Source: Crambe crambe (Eukaryota; Porifera; Demospongiae; Poecilosclerida; Crambeidae). Taken from it: a DNA stretch of 64,000 nt. The notes below the pieces were generated by a model. The model saw only the letters and a list, made by a program, of their open reading frames with translations, searched no databases and was not told the origin of the DNA. Each line of letters begins with the position of its first letter. Positions within the stretch are counted from its first letter, which is position 1. The stretch is from contig OZ004591.1 of assembly GCA_963924555.1 (NCBI GenBank), forward strand, positions 5,332,001-5,396,000. The letters are read 5' to 3'. Below are positions 37,274 through 50,700 of the stretch, one piece after another. The position numbers and the translations under genes were made by a program.

Positions 37274-38481
37274 AGAGGCTGCCCATGCTGGTATTAATTA
37301 CATCGACCTTAATGGTTCCATAGGCTGTCTTGGTAAGTTCTTGTGTACAGTGGAACACCTCAATGTGGATAAACTTATGTGATCAAGACACTTCTCTGTA
37401 TCCTAGTATAATAAAAGCTGTTCCCACCTTTAAGTCAGGACATCTCTCTAATCTGGACACTCCTTCCTGCTCCCAAAAGCGTCTAATTTATTTATGACCT
37501 GTATTGCAGTTAATGGTGCTGGACTAGCCATGGCTACAATGGACATCATCACACTGCATGGTGGGAACCCTGCAAACTTCCTCGATATTGGAGGTGGAGC
37601 TAGTGCAAAAGAAGTTATGGATGGTTTTCATATCTTCAACAGTGACCGTGATGTGAGTGTGTAATGTAACATCAGAACTAGCTGAGGTCCATGTGACTTC
37701 AGTGACCTTTACCACACAAGCTTTTCTTAAGCCCAAGATAATGAATCTAGGCTAGCAAGTCTGAGAATAGTTATGTCTATATCAATACTTATTCTACCCT
37801 TCCTTGCAGGTCAATGCTATATTTATCAATATCTTTGGGGGAATTATTTGCTGTGATGAAATAGCAAAAGGGATTATCGCAGCAGCTCAAGAGAGCAACC
37901 TCAGAATACCCATAGTAGTTAGACTCCAAGGTATGGAAATCACTCTACCAGTCATCCTCTGAAGCACTCTATCTCTGGCAAGGGTTTGATTTCCGACACT
38001 TCCTTACCACACTTATCCACACTGTATGACATTATTAACCAGAAGAAGGCCAATGCACTAATTGAAGGCAGTGGATTGAAAATGATCGGAATTGATGATT
38101 TCGATAAAGCAGCAAAATCTGTAAGCTGTTCACTCATTTATAGTCGAAACTTTTCAATGTAACCTTCCAAAAACCTTGACATGTCTTCATGTCCAATATT
38201 CAGCCATGTAGCTAATCAGGATACATAGAGTTTTACTTAGAGGTCTTATCACAGGGAGACAGAAGTGCATGCTGCTGTTGATAATCATGGTAATAAATCT
38301 AGAGCAGCTGGTTCTCATTGACCCCTACAATATCAAAATATCTCCTCAGGAACCCTAACCTAAATCACCCCTTATCTTTGATACCATATAGTCCTATTTT
38401 TATGTATATATGTATGTATGTGTGCAGGTTGTGAATGTGTCAAAGATTGCTTCCATTGGAGTCGACTTTTCTCCACTCTAA
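37274..38481 (+). pseudogene. SUCLA2: SUCLA2 copy 3, 5'-truncated
   Basis: Homology begins inside the VVCMDAK exon (at AGAGGCTGCCCATGC) and continues through exons 37510-37652, 37810-37930, about 38036-38120 and 38428-38481. Two lesions are visible. In front of [13 protein letters not shown] the eight bases holding the splice acceptor (TTTAGGTA in copy 1) are gone, so this exon has no AG at its normal place. In the last exon 18 bp (six codons, ending ELAQEA) are deleted in frame between direct GCT repeats. All ATP-grasp exons are missing. It is a dead 3' fragment kept only as the upstream neighbour of the second kelch gene. Confidence 0.82.
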
Positions 38482-38689
38482 AACTAGTAGCTAGCAAGAC
38501 TGTCAAAATTATTATCAGAAATAGTTCATTTTTAGTCTCTTTTGTGTACAGATTGTGCAGTTCACGTGTGCAATCATTATGATTTTATGAACTATTATTT
38601 ATTGTATACAGACAGTACAGTTCATGGGTCCATGTGCAATCATAATAATGCGTGGGTAGTGATTGTTAAGCATTCCAATTAGAGCACAG

Positions 38690-38724
38690 TATGATGGGCG
38701 TGGCTCGTTTTGTTTATCTCTGCT
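38690..38724 (+). promoter_or_regulatory. Conserved GGGCGTGGC flank of kelch gene 2
   Basis: GATGGGCGTGGCTCGTTTTGTTTATCTCTGCT directly precedes the ATG at 38725 and is the same as before the ATG at 2534. Promoter or 5' UTR function is inferred from conservation. Confidence 0.35.
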
Positions 38725-41700
38725 ATGGCATATGAACCTCTCCCTCGATGGGGTCACTTCTCTTCCCTCGTAGAAGGAAAACTATTTATGTTCGGAGGAA
38801 GAATTGAAGACTTCCATAGCCATAAAGATGAACTGAAAACAATTAACTCTTACAATTTTTTTAATGAAACTTGGAGTTTGTTTCAAGCAGGTGGATCTCC
38901 TCTACTTGGAATATATACTGGTGCAAGTACATCTCTCTCCAAAAACGTTTATAGTTTTGGTGGATACAGTGGTTCAGATCATCAGGGTTCCTTACACAAA
39001 TGGGATTCCTCCACAATGTCATGGAATCAACTAAAGGAACATGAAAATAAAGGACCGATGAAGAAAACCGCTTGTGCGATGATCAGTCATAATGAAGAAA
39101 TCGTACTGTTCGGTGGGCGTGGGATCCGAACTGGTCCCATCCAGCAAGGATCAAAGTTTATCGTTAATAATAAGTTCACTGATGGTAGAGGATGGACCAA
39201 CGAGTTGCACACCTTTAACCTCCAAGAAGGTGAGGGAGAATGTTAGGGGTGTAGCTAGTAGGTTAATGAGGTGTGTGCACACCACTCTACTTCCATGACT
39301 TTAAATTAACCCAATAAATGTGGGAGTGGTTATGTCATACTGTACAGAGCACAGAATGAAAGTTGGTTGTTGGTCAAAATTAATGCTGATCAACTCCATC
39401 ATTAATTTTAGCATGACAGTAACTTAATGAATGGTCAAGTTCATGGGGCAAAAGCAATCATGAATGACCTAGGAAACTGGTATCATTAACAGGTCAGACC
39501 AGTTTTTGATCTGACACTTGATGTAACCATAATGAGTTTGTGCTCTGACTGTCTATGTATCACATGTACAAGCAGAGAAAGAGAAACTGCATGTTTCTAT
39601 ATGCTTGAAGTAATGTTATAGCAGATGTTATGGGAACTGTTGAAACAGGGTCTAAAGTGTATAGGTTTATGGTCTCACCCTCTCTTTTCACCACCAGCCC
39701 TTATTCATGTATCTCAAAACAAGTCTGTTGCTGCCAAGAATAATGTGACCATTACTGATATGATCACTATGGGGAATAAGTCATAGGGTGACACTGGAAC
39801 ATGAGCAATTATAGTACATACATCACATGGAGTAGTCAAACAAGAAAAAGCATTGATTAGCACATGCCATAATTATAGTAACATAATGTGAATCATCCCA
39901 AAGTGCATTTCATGAGATTTCAGATTTATATTTATGGTTCAGTGTTGAGTGTGACAACTATACTATATGGAATTTATGCAGGGCTCGTAATAACAGTCTG
40001 GACGTCATGTGACATTTTCTGGTCATTTTCATTTGTCCTGTCACTTTCTCTGACTGAAATTTCTATTATAACAACTGTTATTAGACAATCATATCCAGAC
40101 AATGATGGAGTGTTATTGCATGCTCCATTTGTGTAGATGTCTATAGTATCAAAATGAACACTTTTTCCCCATTTAATGTTATTGACTGAGTTGGAGATGA
40201 CAGCATGGAGTTTCCATGTACATGAACTACATGAAATAATGTAACTCTCATAATTACTTGTTTGTATACAGAACTTTGAGACTATATACTTTATACAGTC
40301 ACATGTAACTACACTGACATGCAACACATAATACACATCATTATGTACAGACTCAGGATTACCAATCTTTAATCATCTGACTCTTACTTCCCCCCAACTC
40401 CCTCAGGGACGTGGTCCTCCCCCACTGTCACTGGAACAAGACCCCCTCCCTGTTCTGCCTTCACACTAACAAAGATAAACGAGAATACAGCTGTGATGTT
40501 TGGAGGGATCCTATCTGGACGTAAGAGAACCAACGATGTGTACATCCTTGACCTGACTAAAATGGTGAGATGCCAACATTAATTAATAGGGGTGAGTCTG
40601 AGTGACCCCCACACTAGTGAGTCAGTTGAGAGATTTCTACTATATAATTATTTATATATTTATATGTTTCGTACGTTCTAACATTAATGGTTTTTCTCTG
40701 CGACGATCATCTGGTAACATTACATCACATTACATTGCACATGCACAAACTTTTACAACATAATTCAAAACACTTCAGACAGCACTGATCACAGATAACA
40801 TCCTACACAGTAAAAAACAAACAAACCAAAAAACATAATAAACACATGCATAAAATTAAATGTCTATCACACCCAGAGCACATGATTTTCTTCTCATGGA
40901 ACCTTTGGTTCACATATCAAATTGAAGCAATCCACATCGATCTTGATCATCAGGCTCACCCCAGAATACACTGCATTTCTCTAATACATTACACTAATGG
41001 AGTAGGTATTTCAGTGTGCTCTGGCAGACGTGATGCACTGACCATTGTAACTAGTTCAGTAAGTCCCATAGCTATAGTGCCATCACACTCAGATAAGACA
41101 AGGTGAATATAACATCCAAGAATGGGAGGTCAAGTATATAAGTGAATGGAAGATTATATGGCCACAACTATTATCATTATTAATTTTACATGTTTAGCAA
41201 ATGATAGAAAAATTAATGTGTCCATAACAAACTTAATAACTTACTTGGGACATGAATTTTATAATAGTAATGATAACTGTGCTTAGTAGGAGGTGAATGA
41301 TCATGTTCTGCTGATTCTTTTACCACATGAATGATACTGAACCCTCCACCTCCTACTCTATTTCCATGTTATGAGGCTCTCATCACTCATGCATAATCAT
41401 CAGACATTTTGGGGAGTTCATTCATTTATTTCAGCCTTTAAAATTGATCCCTGATGTATAGTGATCGTAATTGTAACCTTTTTCATTTCCAGCACTGGAG
41501 CAAACTGGTCCATAAGGAGGGAGAACCCTGTCCAGTGGCTAGAGATAGCCATGCTTCTGTCTGTCTTAGTTATGGTGGAGATCACCCAGAACTCCTCATT
41601 ACTGGTGGAATAGATGACAATGACAAGGTTTTAAGTGATATGTGGATACTGAATCTGCAGTCAGGGAGGTGGAGGGAGGTGAGTATTATTTAATGGAGAA

Positions 41701-44700
41701 TGAAAATTAATTGATTGGTGGACACTAAATCATTAGAATTGGAATCTCCCTCATCCTTTTCTAACTTCCTTGTAGTATTGTTGTTGCTATTTGTGTTGAG
41801 GACACTCTCTAGTTGCAATTACCAAGGGCACCTAGCCAACTCTTTCATTTTCCTGTGTGGAGTCAGAGTAAAAAGTGTGCATTGTTTAGTTGTAGCTACA
41901 AGAAAGTGCTCTTCTTCCAATGCAATGTTTATAGATTACAGCATTTGTCCCTATCTCCATTAGGTATTAGTACTGTACACATTATCCACCACATGCTGTG
42001 TACCTATCCATCTGCTAATAGGCAGGTGCTGCATGTATGGAGTGTTTCTAATGTTCAGCATCCATTAGAGTAATGTGGAAGACCTATGGCTATGATTGAA
42101 CTAAGCTCTATTCACAGCTCTAATAGAGTGATACCCTGTAGTTATTAATAGTTACTGACACCTTGTAGTTTGGTGTTAGAGGTCAAAGTATTTATAAACT
42201 GGATGATTATTATTTGCAGTCAACTATCCACAATATGACCTCCTCACTCACTCTAGCTGTATTTGATGTCATAGTCTTAATGAGTATTATGGAGGGTTTG
42301 AGTCATGTTTTGTGGAAACTAGTGATGACGTGGGTACTGAAATAGTAATTGTGAGAGGGATTATCCAGTGTTATGTCTCCATGTGCAGATCAAAGTTCCA
42401 AGTCTCTGGTCAAGATGTAACCACACTGCTGATGTGTTCCATTTCAGTGCAAGACTGGCAGAGGTCATTCTATTTGGTGGGATTCCTGAGTATCTGAAGA
42501 ATGCCAAGTATGCTGATGACTATCCAATGATAGCCCAGACCACTGTGCTACGATTTGGTGTGTGATTTAACTGATGCTAGTCATACTATACTTCATTCCT
42601 CCATAATTATAAATGCAATTATTGGCACTGGAGGTCATAATTATTTCCATGTGTTGTGCATACTTACATCTCAAGTGAACTTTCTTTATGTCGAGATCTC
42701 CATCACCTACTGCATTACTCAACATCTCTGTACTGTGGGGACCTCTAAATGTTTATGTGTATACTGATCCACAAATATGGGTATGAAATGCTGATCCTCA
42801 AATGTTTTCTCCCATAAAATACTTGAGATGTATGGTATATTTTAATGGTCTCTTTATTTGGAGACACAGTGACTTTATTAGAGGTTCTGTACTTGTTGTT
42901 TGTTGCACTTGTTAAAAAGTCTTATTTGTGGTTTGTGCATGTGCAAGTCCTCACAAGTCTAGAGTCTGTGATACAGATCATAATTATTATGTTTTATCAT
43001 ATCCACCTATGACTATATCTTTTGAAATAATAATGTATTAATTACTTATGTCTTTGGCAATAACAATACGATATTACTGCTAATCAGAATGTGTTGATGA
43101 TGAGTGGACTCTGATTGATGTGTGCAAGTTTCCTGACCTCGGGAGTCCAGAGAGAATGAAGATGAAGGAAGAACTGAAGCAGCAGTTTAGTAAGTGTGTG
43201 TTGTTGTAATAGCTAGATTGGAGTTGGAGGCATGGTTGTCTAATTATATATATCCCATGCATGCGTGGGTGAGATCAAAGGGTCATGATGTTCTTTATAA
43301 GTCATAATACCTGACGGGCATTATTAGTCATATATTGCCCTTAATATGTATGTGAACAAGAAAGTGTGGCCACTAAAGTGTCACTTTTCCTAGTCTATAC
43401 TCACCTTAGCTAGCTATGGGTTCCCATGGGTTTTATTGATTATGAATATAACCCAAGTCCTGATTGTGCAGCCCTCTGAGGGTGGTTTATAATCCTTAGA
43501 CGATAACATGAATGATTCCGGTAATCAGGTAACTATATCATGTAGTAACCCCTTGCTAGGCCTGCAAGTGGTCAGGTGTCCACTTAGATCACTGTGGTTC
43601 CCAATTAGAGACTTATGGCTGTGGTTGTCATAAGACTATACACAGTTTATACTATTGTCTAAGTCAGTTAGATCACTCCAGTGGTGACTACTCAATACAT
43701 AAAACCCTGGCACCCATACTCCATTACATAAGTGATGTATGAGTGATTCAAAATAAAAATAGACTGTTGTACTCAATACCTCCTGTTGATCAGTGATCTA
43801 TATCTGCCAGCACAATTATACTGACACTATAAATGTTAACATTTGCATTGTATGCACTCTTTAATAAAGGAATGAAAATATTTATTCTAAATAAGTAGGG
43901 ATGGCTGTGGGTGGTTCAAAAAAAGTTCAGTAACTTCAGTCATAACCCCTTACCCATCACCTATATCACCAAACTACAAGCTAACTATTCCTACTTCACT
44001 CCCATGGCAGGTCCAGATGGGAATGAAGTAGGAAGTAGTTTTGTGATATTGGTGATGGGTAAGTGGTTATTGACTGAAGTTCATCTCTTTCTTGTTGCTG
44101 AACTTTTTTGAACCACATGCAGCCACTTTTTTATTTAGAATAAATATTTTTTTCCTTTATTTGTTCATCACCTTTTTTGATGTAATCCTCTATTATTTTA
44201 TTATAGGCAACTGATGCTTTGATCCTGTTAGTTGTAGTTATGTAGTTCATTAGAGGTTTCATCATATTGTATGAGCCGAAGAGAATCTGATCTGGAAGGG
44301 CTAATGCTGATGGAGCTCAAATCTAAACAGTTTAATAAAATTGCCTTTGACCTATTTTGTGTATGATTTTTTGAAGGTCTTTACTGGTGTTATGCATGTA
44401 CCTGATATACTTGTTTGGTATTGCATCAAGACTTCATTCATAACCAGACTAGTGTCTGGGTTTACGCTCTGAGCATCGTGACCAACATCAAGAGAGAAAG
44501 CTATTGATAGATTCGCTAGTTAGGAGTTGCTGACTGTAGGAGGGAAGTATCTGGAATTATGAAAGAAAATACTAAGTATAAGTCAAATGGGGTAATCTGT
44601 GCCATCCTTACGTAGAGAGTACTATTGTATTCTCTAATAATGCCAAATGTGTGTGCTGAGGGTTAGCACTTTAGTGTTTATTATTATCAGAGAGAGTGGT

Positions 44701-47700
44701 AGTTCTCTCTATGTAGGGATGATGTGGATGGCAGCACGTGCCGTATATAGACTAATACAAAAGTGAAATTTTAGTTCACCTACTTGGACCTACTGTGAAT
44801 GATAATCCAGCCTATTAGAGCCTACATACTACAAAGTGCAGACAAAGTTTCAGGACCAGGGATCTTACCATTTCCAAAAATATGGCAAGCAGGTAAGTCG
44901 CTCTATAGTTGTTATTAGACTACCATATCTCACGAACCACTCAAGCTACAGCAAGTACTGTATAGCACTTAATTCACGAGGGATTCATATTTCAAAACAT
45001 TTTCTTTTCATAGAATTTAATCTCACGAATGCCAGCAATAAAGCCACACCATCAGTCAGGCTTTGCATTCTAGGCCTGGCCTGCCCTACCCTGCCCTACC
45101 CTGCCCTCTTCCCTGCTATTCATCATCTAACAAGCTTGTAACTACTAGGCCTAGCTAGCTTGGGGATCAAGCTCTGACAGAGGTCCACTTAGGTTGAGAT
45201 GTGTTAAACTTGCTTACAAAATGGAGTGCCATCACAAATCACTAACTAAATTAGCAACTAGTTAAATTAGTTTGCTAGTTAGGTGATCGTGTCAGAGTAG
45301 CTAGATAAATCAGGCTACGCCTCTCCACAGTCACATCACCCTAGTTAACTGGCCACACCTTCTCATACTGCAGATCTTTTTTTGAAGATTGTAATTTCAT
45401 GAATGTACTCTCCTTTAATGTGCTCTCTAGTGTCATCTCCTTTTTCTTTGACTCTTTAGAGGATCATCAATTTGGAGTGGATTTATCGCATACTTAATTT
45501 TCGAGGGATATATATTTCATGAATTTTGTGAAGCAAGTATATAGTTCAAGCCTTGACTCACTGATAAATAATCATTAGACTGCTATGTTATTGGAGAACA
45601 AGAAACATTTGTCCCTGCGTATACATAGAAGAATGAACTCTTATATTCTTGCATTTATGCACACATACATAAAACCATTAAAAGAGAAAAAAGACCAGGA
45701 AGAAGTTAAGAAAAAAAAACATTTCCGTGAAATGAAAAGGGATGACCATTGCTCGAAAAAGTAAGGAAACAAAGGTAGGGATGAATGATGAAAATGGGAT
45801 CAATCTTTGTTCTGTTTATCCAGCCAACAATCCCTACATATACATCCATTACTGCACTATAATAATCTGATGTATATGTAGAGATTTTTGGCTGGATATA
45901 CAGAACAAAGATTGATCCTATTTTCTTTCTTCATACCTACCCTTGTTTCCTATTTTTTGAGCAATGGCATTTTTTTCCTCATTTTCACAAATGTTTTTTC
46001 CTGATGGATGAGTGATGGAATCCTTCACTTTATATCTGGTCTATTGAATTTAGTGATGGAGAAGTACCTGGAGGAAGGCATCCAACATGACTACATTCCA
46101 TCAGAGGTCGCCAACTTCCTGGCTTCAGGTGTTCCAGGCTCAGGGAAAACGTCTCTCCATTATTCCCTGTTCGATTTACCGCCACCACCACTAAGGATCA
46201 GCACCGCATGTATCGAGCAAGCACAGAGAGCTGTGTTGGTATCAAGAAGCAGTGAAGATTCTTCCTCTGAGATCGTGGAGTTCAAGCCAGTCGAAGAAAC
46301 CGATTTGAAGCAGATGATTGCAAAGGAGATGACAGAAGAAAGAATAAGTGCAGAAGAAAAAGAAGTATTCTCAGAAATGGAGAAGACACTCAAGGAGAAT
46401 CCTCCAGTGGAAGATCGTTCGACTCGACCTTTGTTACCTTCTTCTCAAGAGCCAACTCCAGTGGAGAGTGATTTTCAAATGAAAGATCATCAACCTCAGT
46501 CTTCACCCACACCTAATGAAGCCTCTTCACACTTAGTTGTATCACCTCGAGTGAAATTACAAGAAATAGACGAGATCATGTATCTCATGCTCCATCCCAC
46601 CCCAGCCAACATACCACGACTGAGGAACCGCCTGGTGCAATTCATCGACAGTGGTGGACAGCCCAAGCTATTGGAGATGTTACCTGCATACCTCCGAAAT
46701 CTTTCCTCTTTGCTGCTTGTCCATCGTCTCTTGGAGACTCTCTGTTCCACACCAATGGCCGAATATTGCGACAAAGAAGGCAAGCTTTTCGAATTAGGTC
46801 ACTTCAACCTCACCAATCTGGAAATGTTGGTCAAGTGTGCACAGCTCTCACGTTATCACCAGTCTCACCTGGCACTTCCTCACGTGGAGTATGATGATTC
46901 TCCTCCCGACATAGTGGTGGTAGGCACCTTCAGAGACCAGGAAGGCAATTGCAAGGAGACCAGGAAGGAGAAAAATGCCCAACTGGAGGTGGCATTTGAG
47001 CAGTTCGGTGAGAGCGTCATGAGGCGATCGAATGGGGAGATCATCTTCGGTGTGGATGCCACTTCTCGTAACGATCCTGTAACCTCTGAGCTTAGAGCTG
47101 CCTTGAAGCATGGGAAATGCCTGCGCTACAGGTGCCCGAAACAATGGTACCTCCTCGAGTTGGAGTTGAGGAAGCTGGGGAAGAAAGTCATTCCTAAGGA
47201 GGAAGTCTTTTCGATTGCCAGAGCATTGCACATCAAAATCATGGAATCTGTAGAGGCTGCATTGCTGTTTTGGCACTATATCAACATTATCATGTATTTC
47301 CCAAGCATTCTTCCTGAAGTCGTCATATTCCAACCAGATGCTGTGATTGGAATCATCAGCCAACTCTACGAGCAGCACGTCAAGATCAGTGACACTGCCG
47401 AATCCGATATCACATGTGAAGAAGACTTGCGTTTCCGAGACCAAGCTGTCTTTAATGAAGATTATCTCTACCGCATAAAGAATGATACCGTCTTGTCGGT
47501 GGATGAGCTCCTCCTTATTCTTCAGGACAGGAAGACTGTTGCCAAACTTCCTTCCATTGATAAGAGTTCATCCCTGTACTTTGTGCCCAGCCTCTTGGAA
47601 GAGTTCACTGAAGAGCCAAGTGCTTCTCAGTCTTTGCCTACTTCTCAACTTCCAGTAGCTTCGTCTCTGCTGGTCTCTTTCCCCACTCCTGAGGTTCCTT

Positions 47701-50700
47701 CGGGTCTCTTTTGCACTTTCATTTCTGATATAGTGTCTTCCAGTGAGTGCAAGATCCCTGACCTTGATAGTTCCACCAGGTTATATAGGAACTTGATCTC
47801 CATCACTCTTAGTTTTAGTCCAAGCTCTTTTGGTACTCTCACTCTGTCCAACACTGGAAAGTTTTTCTCCATCACTCCTTACTTCCTCTCTTCTTCTTTC
47901 TTGCCAAAAGTGAAGAAGCTTGTAGCTAAAGCTCTTGATGCTTCTTGTAGGGTGTTGTCTTACAGAAAGCTTCACCAGTTCTCCTTCCAGTGTGAGTGTG
48001 GCCAATCTCCAGATCATATTGCTCACCTTTCACCAGACGAGAAAGGGAAGACATGCTCCATGGATGTTGACAAAGGAAGCATTGATCTTACAAAGAAGCA
48101 GGTCTTGTGGACAGGTGTGTTCTCTAGTAGTAACACTGTCTCGCACTAATTTAATTTTTTTCTCATTTTCTTAGATCAGTGCAGTGATGTTGCATCTCAG
48201 ACTATTTGTAGCATGGAGACTTCAGTGAATAGTAAGCAACTCATAATTGATTTATATATATCTATTTTTTATTCATCAATTCATATTTTGATTAACTAGA
48301 TCAATTACTTAACATGTATTATTTTATTAATATGATGTATTATTTATACAGGTCATCAGCGAGGAATGGACGTTGTCAGATCAACCTCTTTAATTTATAG
48401 AGGAGAAGCACTCAGCTTTACCTGGAATGACCATGGCTTCAAGCTCCACCTTTCTGAGGGTACAATCACCTCTGACATCACTGAATGTCCTATTAATCTG
48501 GAGGCTGCAGTATCTGGCCAGTTCCAGTTTCCTGATGGTGCTGAGCTGGTGAGTGGTGTGTATTGCATCCACAGCCTCAAGCAGTTCAGCAAGAGAGCGA
48601 CAGTTAAAATCCAGCACTTCTCTTCTTCCGATTCTCAGAAAGAAATTGATGAGCTTTGCTTTGTCTTCAGTAGCAGAGATCAACTTCCCTGTCAATTCAC
48701 TTATCATGAAGATTGCACATTCTCTGTTGGTAGTCAGTATGGGGCCATTGAAACAAAAAGCTTTGGCAAATTCGCAATTGTGAGAAGAAAGAAGAAAGGT
48801 CTATTTTCTCTCTTTCAGAGTAGCTCTTCTTCTCATAACTTGTATCGATCACATGTTTTGTATGTGAAGGAAAGTGACAGCAATTGGATCATAACATATT
48901 CCATCATTCAACAGGCAGAACTGTATTCCAAGGTAACCATAATAGTAAATGGGATTCAGAATGTATAAATATGAACATTATTATCTTTAGATACTCTTTG
49001 AGAAGTTTCCAAGAGAGAGCCTTCATGATGCAATTGACCAGCAAGTCACTTTCACACAGAGTGAGATCACACTGGACATCCCAGCAAGTGGTGTGGCTGT
49101 TAATATGTGGACCATTCAACCTTTGACACCTCCAGTAGTAAGTCTATTCTCTGTGTTTAAATGATTTTAAGGATATTCTCCTTTTTTAGATCATGAAAAA
49201 TGATGTTGATGGATTCAACACTGGCAAAGAGTTAGCATTTTGTAAGCTGAATGTTTACAAAAGTCCTAAAGATGTTGGGTCTCCATTAAATCATCACATT
49301 GATCTTCTTGGTGCAAAGAAGCCTCATGACTTCTTCATTTTAAAATTATCACCGCCTGGTAAGCAGTTACATCTATATAATTCTTATTCAGCTACTATAA
49401 TAAATGTAAAATAGAGTTTTGAGTTGTATACCTTTAAGCATATGTACTTACAGATGCTTCGGTTGGTGCAATGACTCGGAGTGCTTTCCTTACAGATACT
49501 TCAGTGAATGGTGTGTAATCTCCATCATAGCTATAAAGTGTCTATGATTCAATTGTGTCTTCTGTAAACAACAGATTACCTTCGAGGTATGGATGTGATG
49601 GGATCAACCTTCTTCCTCTACTGTGGAAAAGCTGTTAGCTTCACTTGGAAAGACCATGGCTTCAAACTTCACTTACCTGAAAATGCCTTGCCTCCTGATG
49701 TCACCGAATGTTCTATTCGAGTCAGTACAGCTCTATCTGGCCAGTTCCAGTTTCCTGATGATGCTGAGCTGGTGAGTGGAATCTACTCCATTCACAGCTC
49801 TCACTCCTTCACTCGGTCAGTGACTGTGGAAATTGAGCACTTCAGCACCACTGACACCCTCGAAGAAGTTCAAGAGCTATCCTTTGTCGTCAGCACAGGA
49901 GACCAACTTCCTCATCAGTTTGATTTTAGAAAATGTGGGGTGTTTCCTGTTAATAGTCGATTCGGGTCCATAGAATTGAGACATTTCTGCAAGTATGGTA
50001 TTGCCAGAACAACTGATTCATCTAGTGAGCAAGAAAATCAGGTGAAAGAAAACAAGTCACGCAATTCTTACAAAGGCTCTCTGCTATTAAATGAAGAAAA
50101 TTCTAATAACTGGGAAGTGTTTTTCAGCATCACTCCAGATACAGAACTCCACTCTAATGTGAGTCAGGTTTTGTTGTTGTTTGTTTGTTTTGTTTGGTTT
50201 TTTATTGTTTTCAGTTTGTTTGTTTTTTAATTTTTTCATAGCTCTCTGTGACTTAAAGATCACAATCACAAATATATATGTTGTTGTTTTTTTTTGTGCA
50301 GATTCTCATGGAGAAATATCAAAAAATTGTGGCCGAACAACCTATTGTTTTCGAGGAGGATAAAATAGAGTTGATGATCCCCAATGATGGTCTTACTTTA
50401 GATGGTTGGACTATTCAGCCATTGGTAGCTCCTGTTGTAAGTAACTATGTACATTCTAAAAGCATTGACATATGACTTGGTCTACAACAATGGTCTTATT
50501 TGTTCATGTCCAATTCAGATTTTCAAGTCTCAGGTTGACAGCTACCAATCTCCTAAGCAGTTTTCACATTGCAAGTTGAAAGTACGATACAGAGGTGTGG
50601 CATCCACAGGATCTGACCTGACATACCGGATTGAGTTTCTTGGTGCTGAAAAACCTTACACTTTTGTTGTTCTGTGTATTTCATCACAAGGTACAGTATG

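Noticed and set aside
46008-46053. ATG at 46008 as the start of a separate GTPase-ZU5-death gene
   Set aside because: It lies just after a fold-back element, and MSDGILHFISGLLN is better read as intron before a phase-1 acceptor at 46053. Not fully excluded.
46848-47444. 198-codon minus-strand frame
   Set aside because: Antisense shadow of the GTPase/COR exon, whose plus-strand motifs are clear.
48600-48640. HFS tripeptides in both ZU5 domains (also near 49840) as PIDD-type self-cleavage sites
   Set aside because: They align with the strand that reads PHCA in ankyrin/UNC5 ZU5 domains, not with the cleavage position near the end of the PIDD ZU5, which here reads GKFAIV or CKYGIA.
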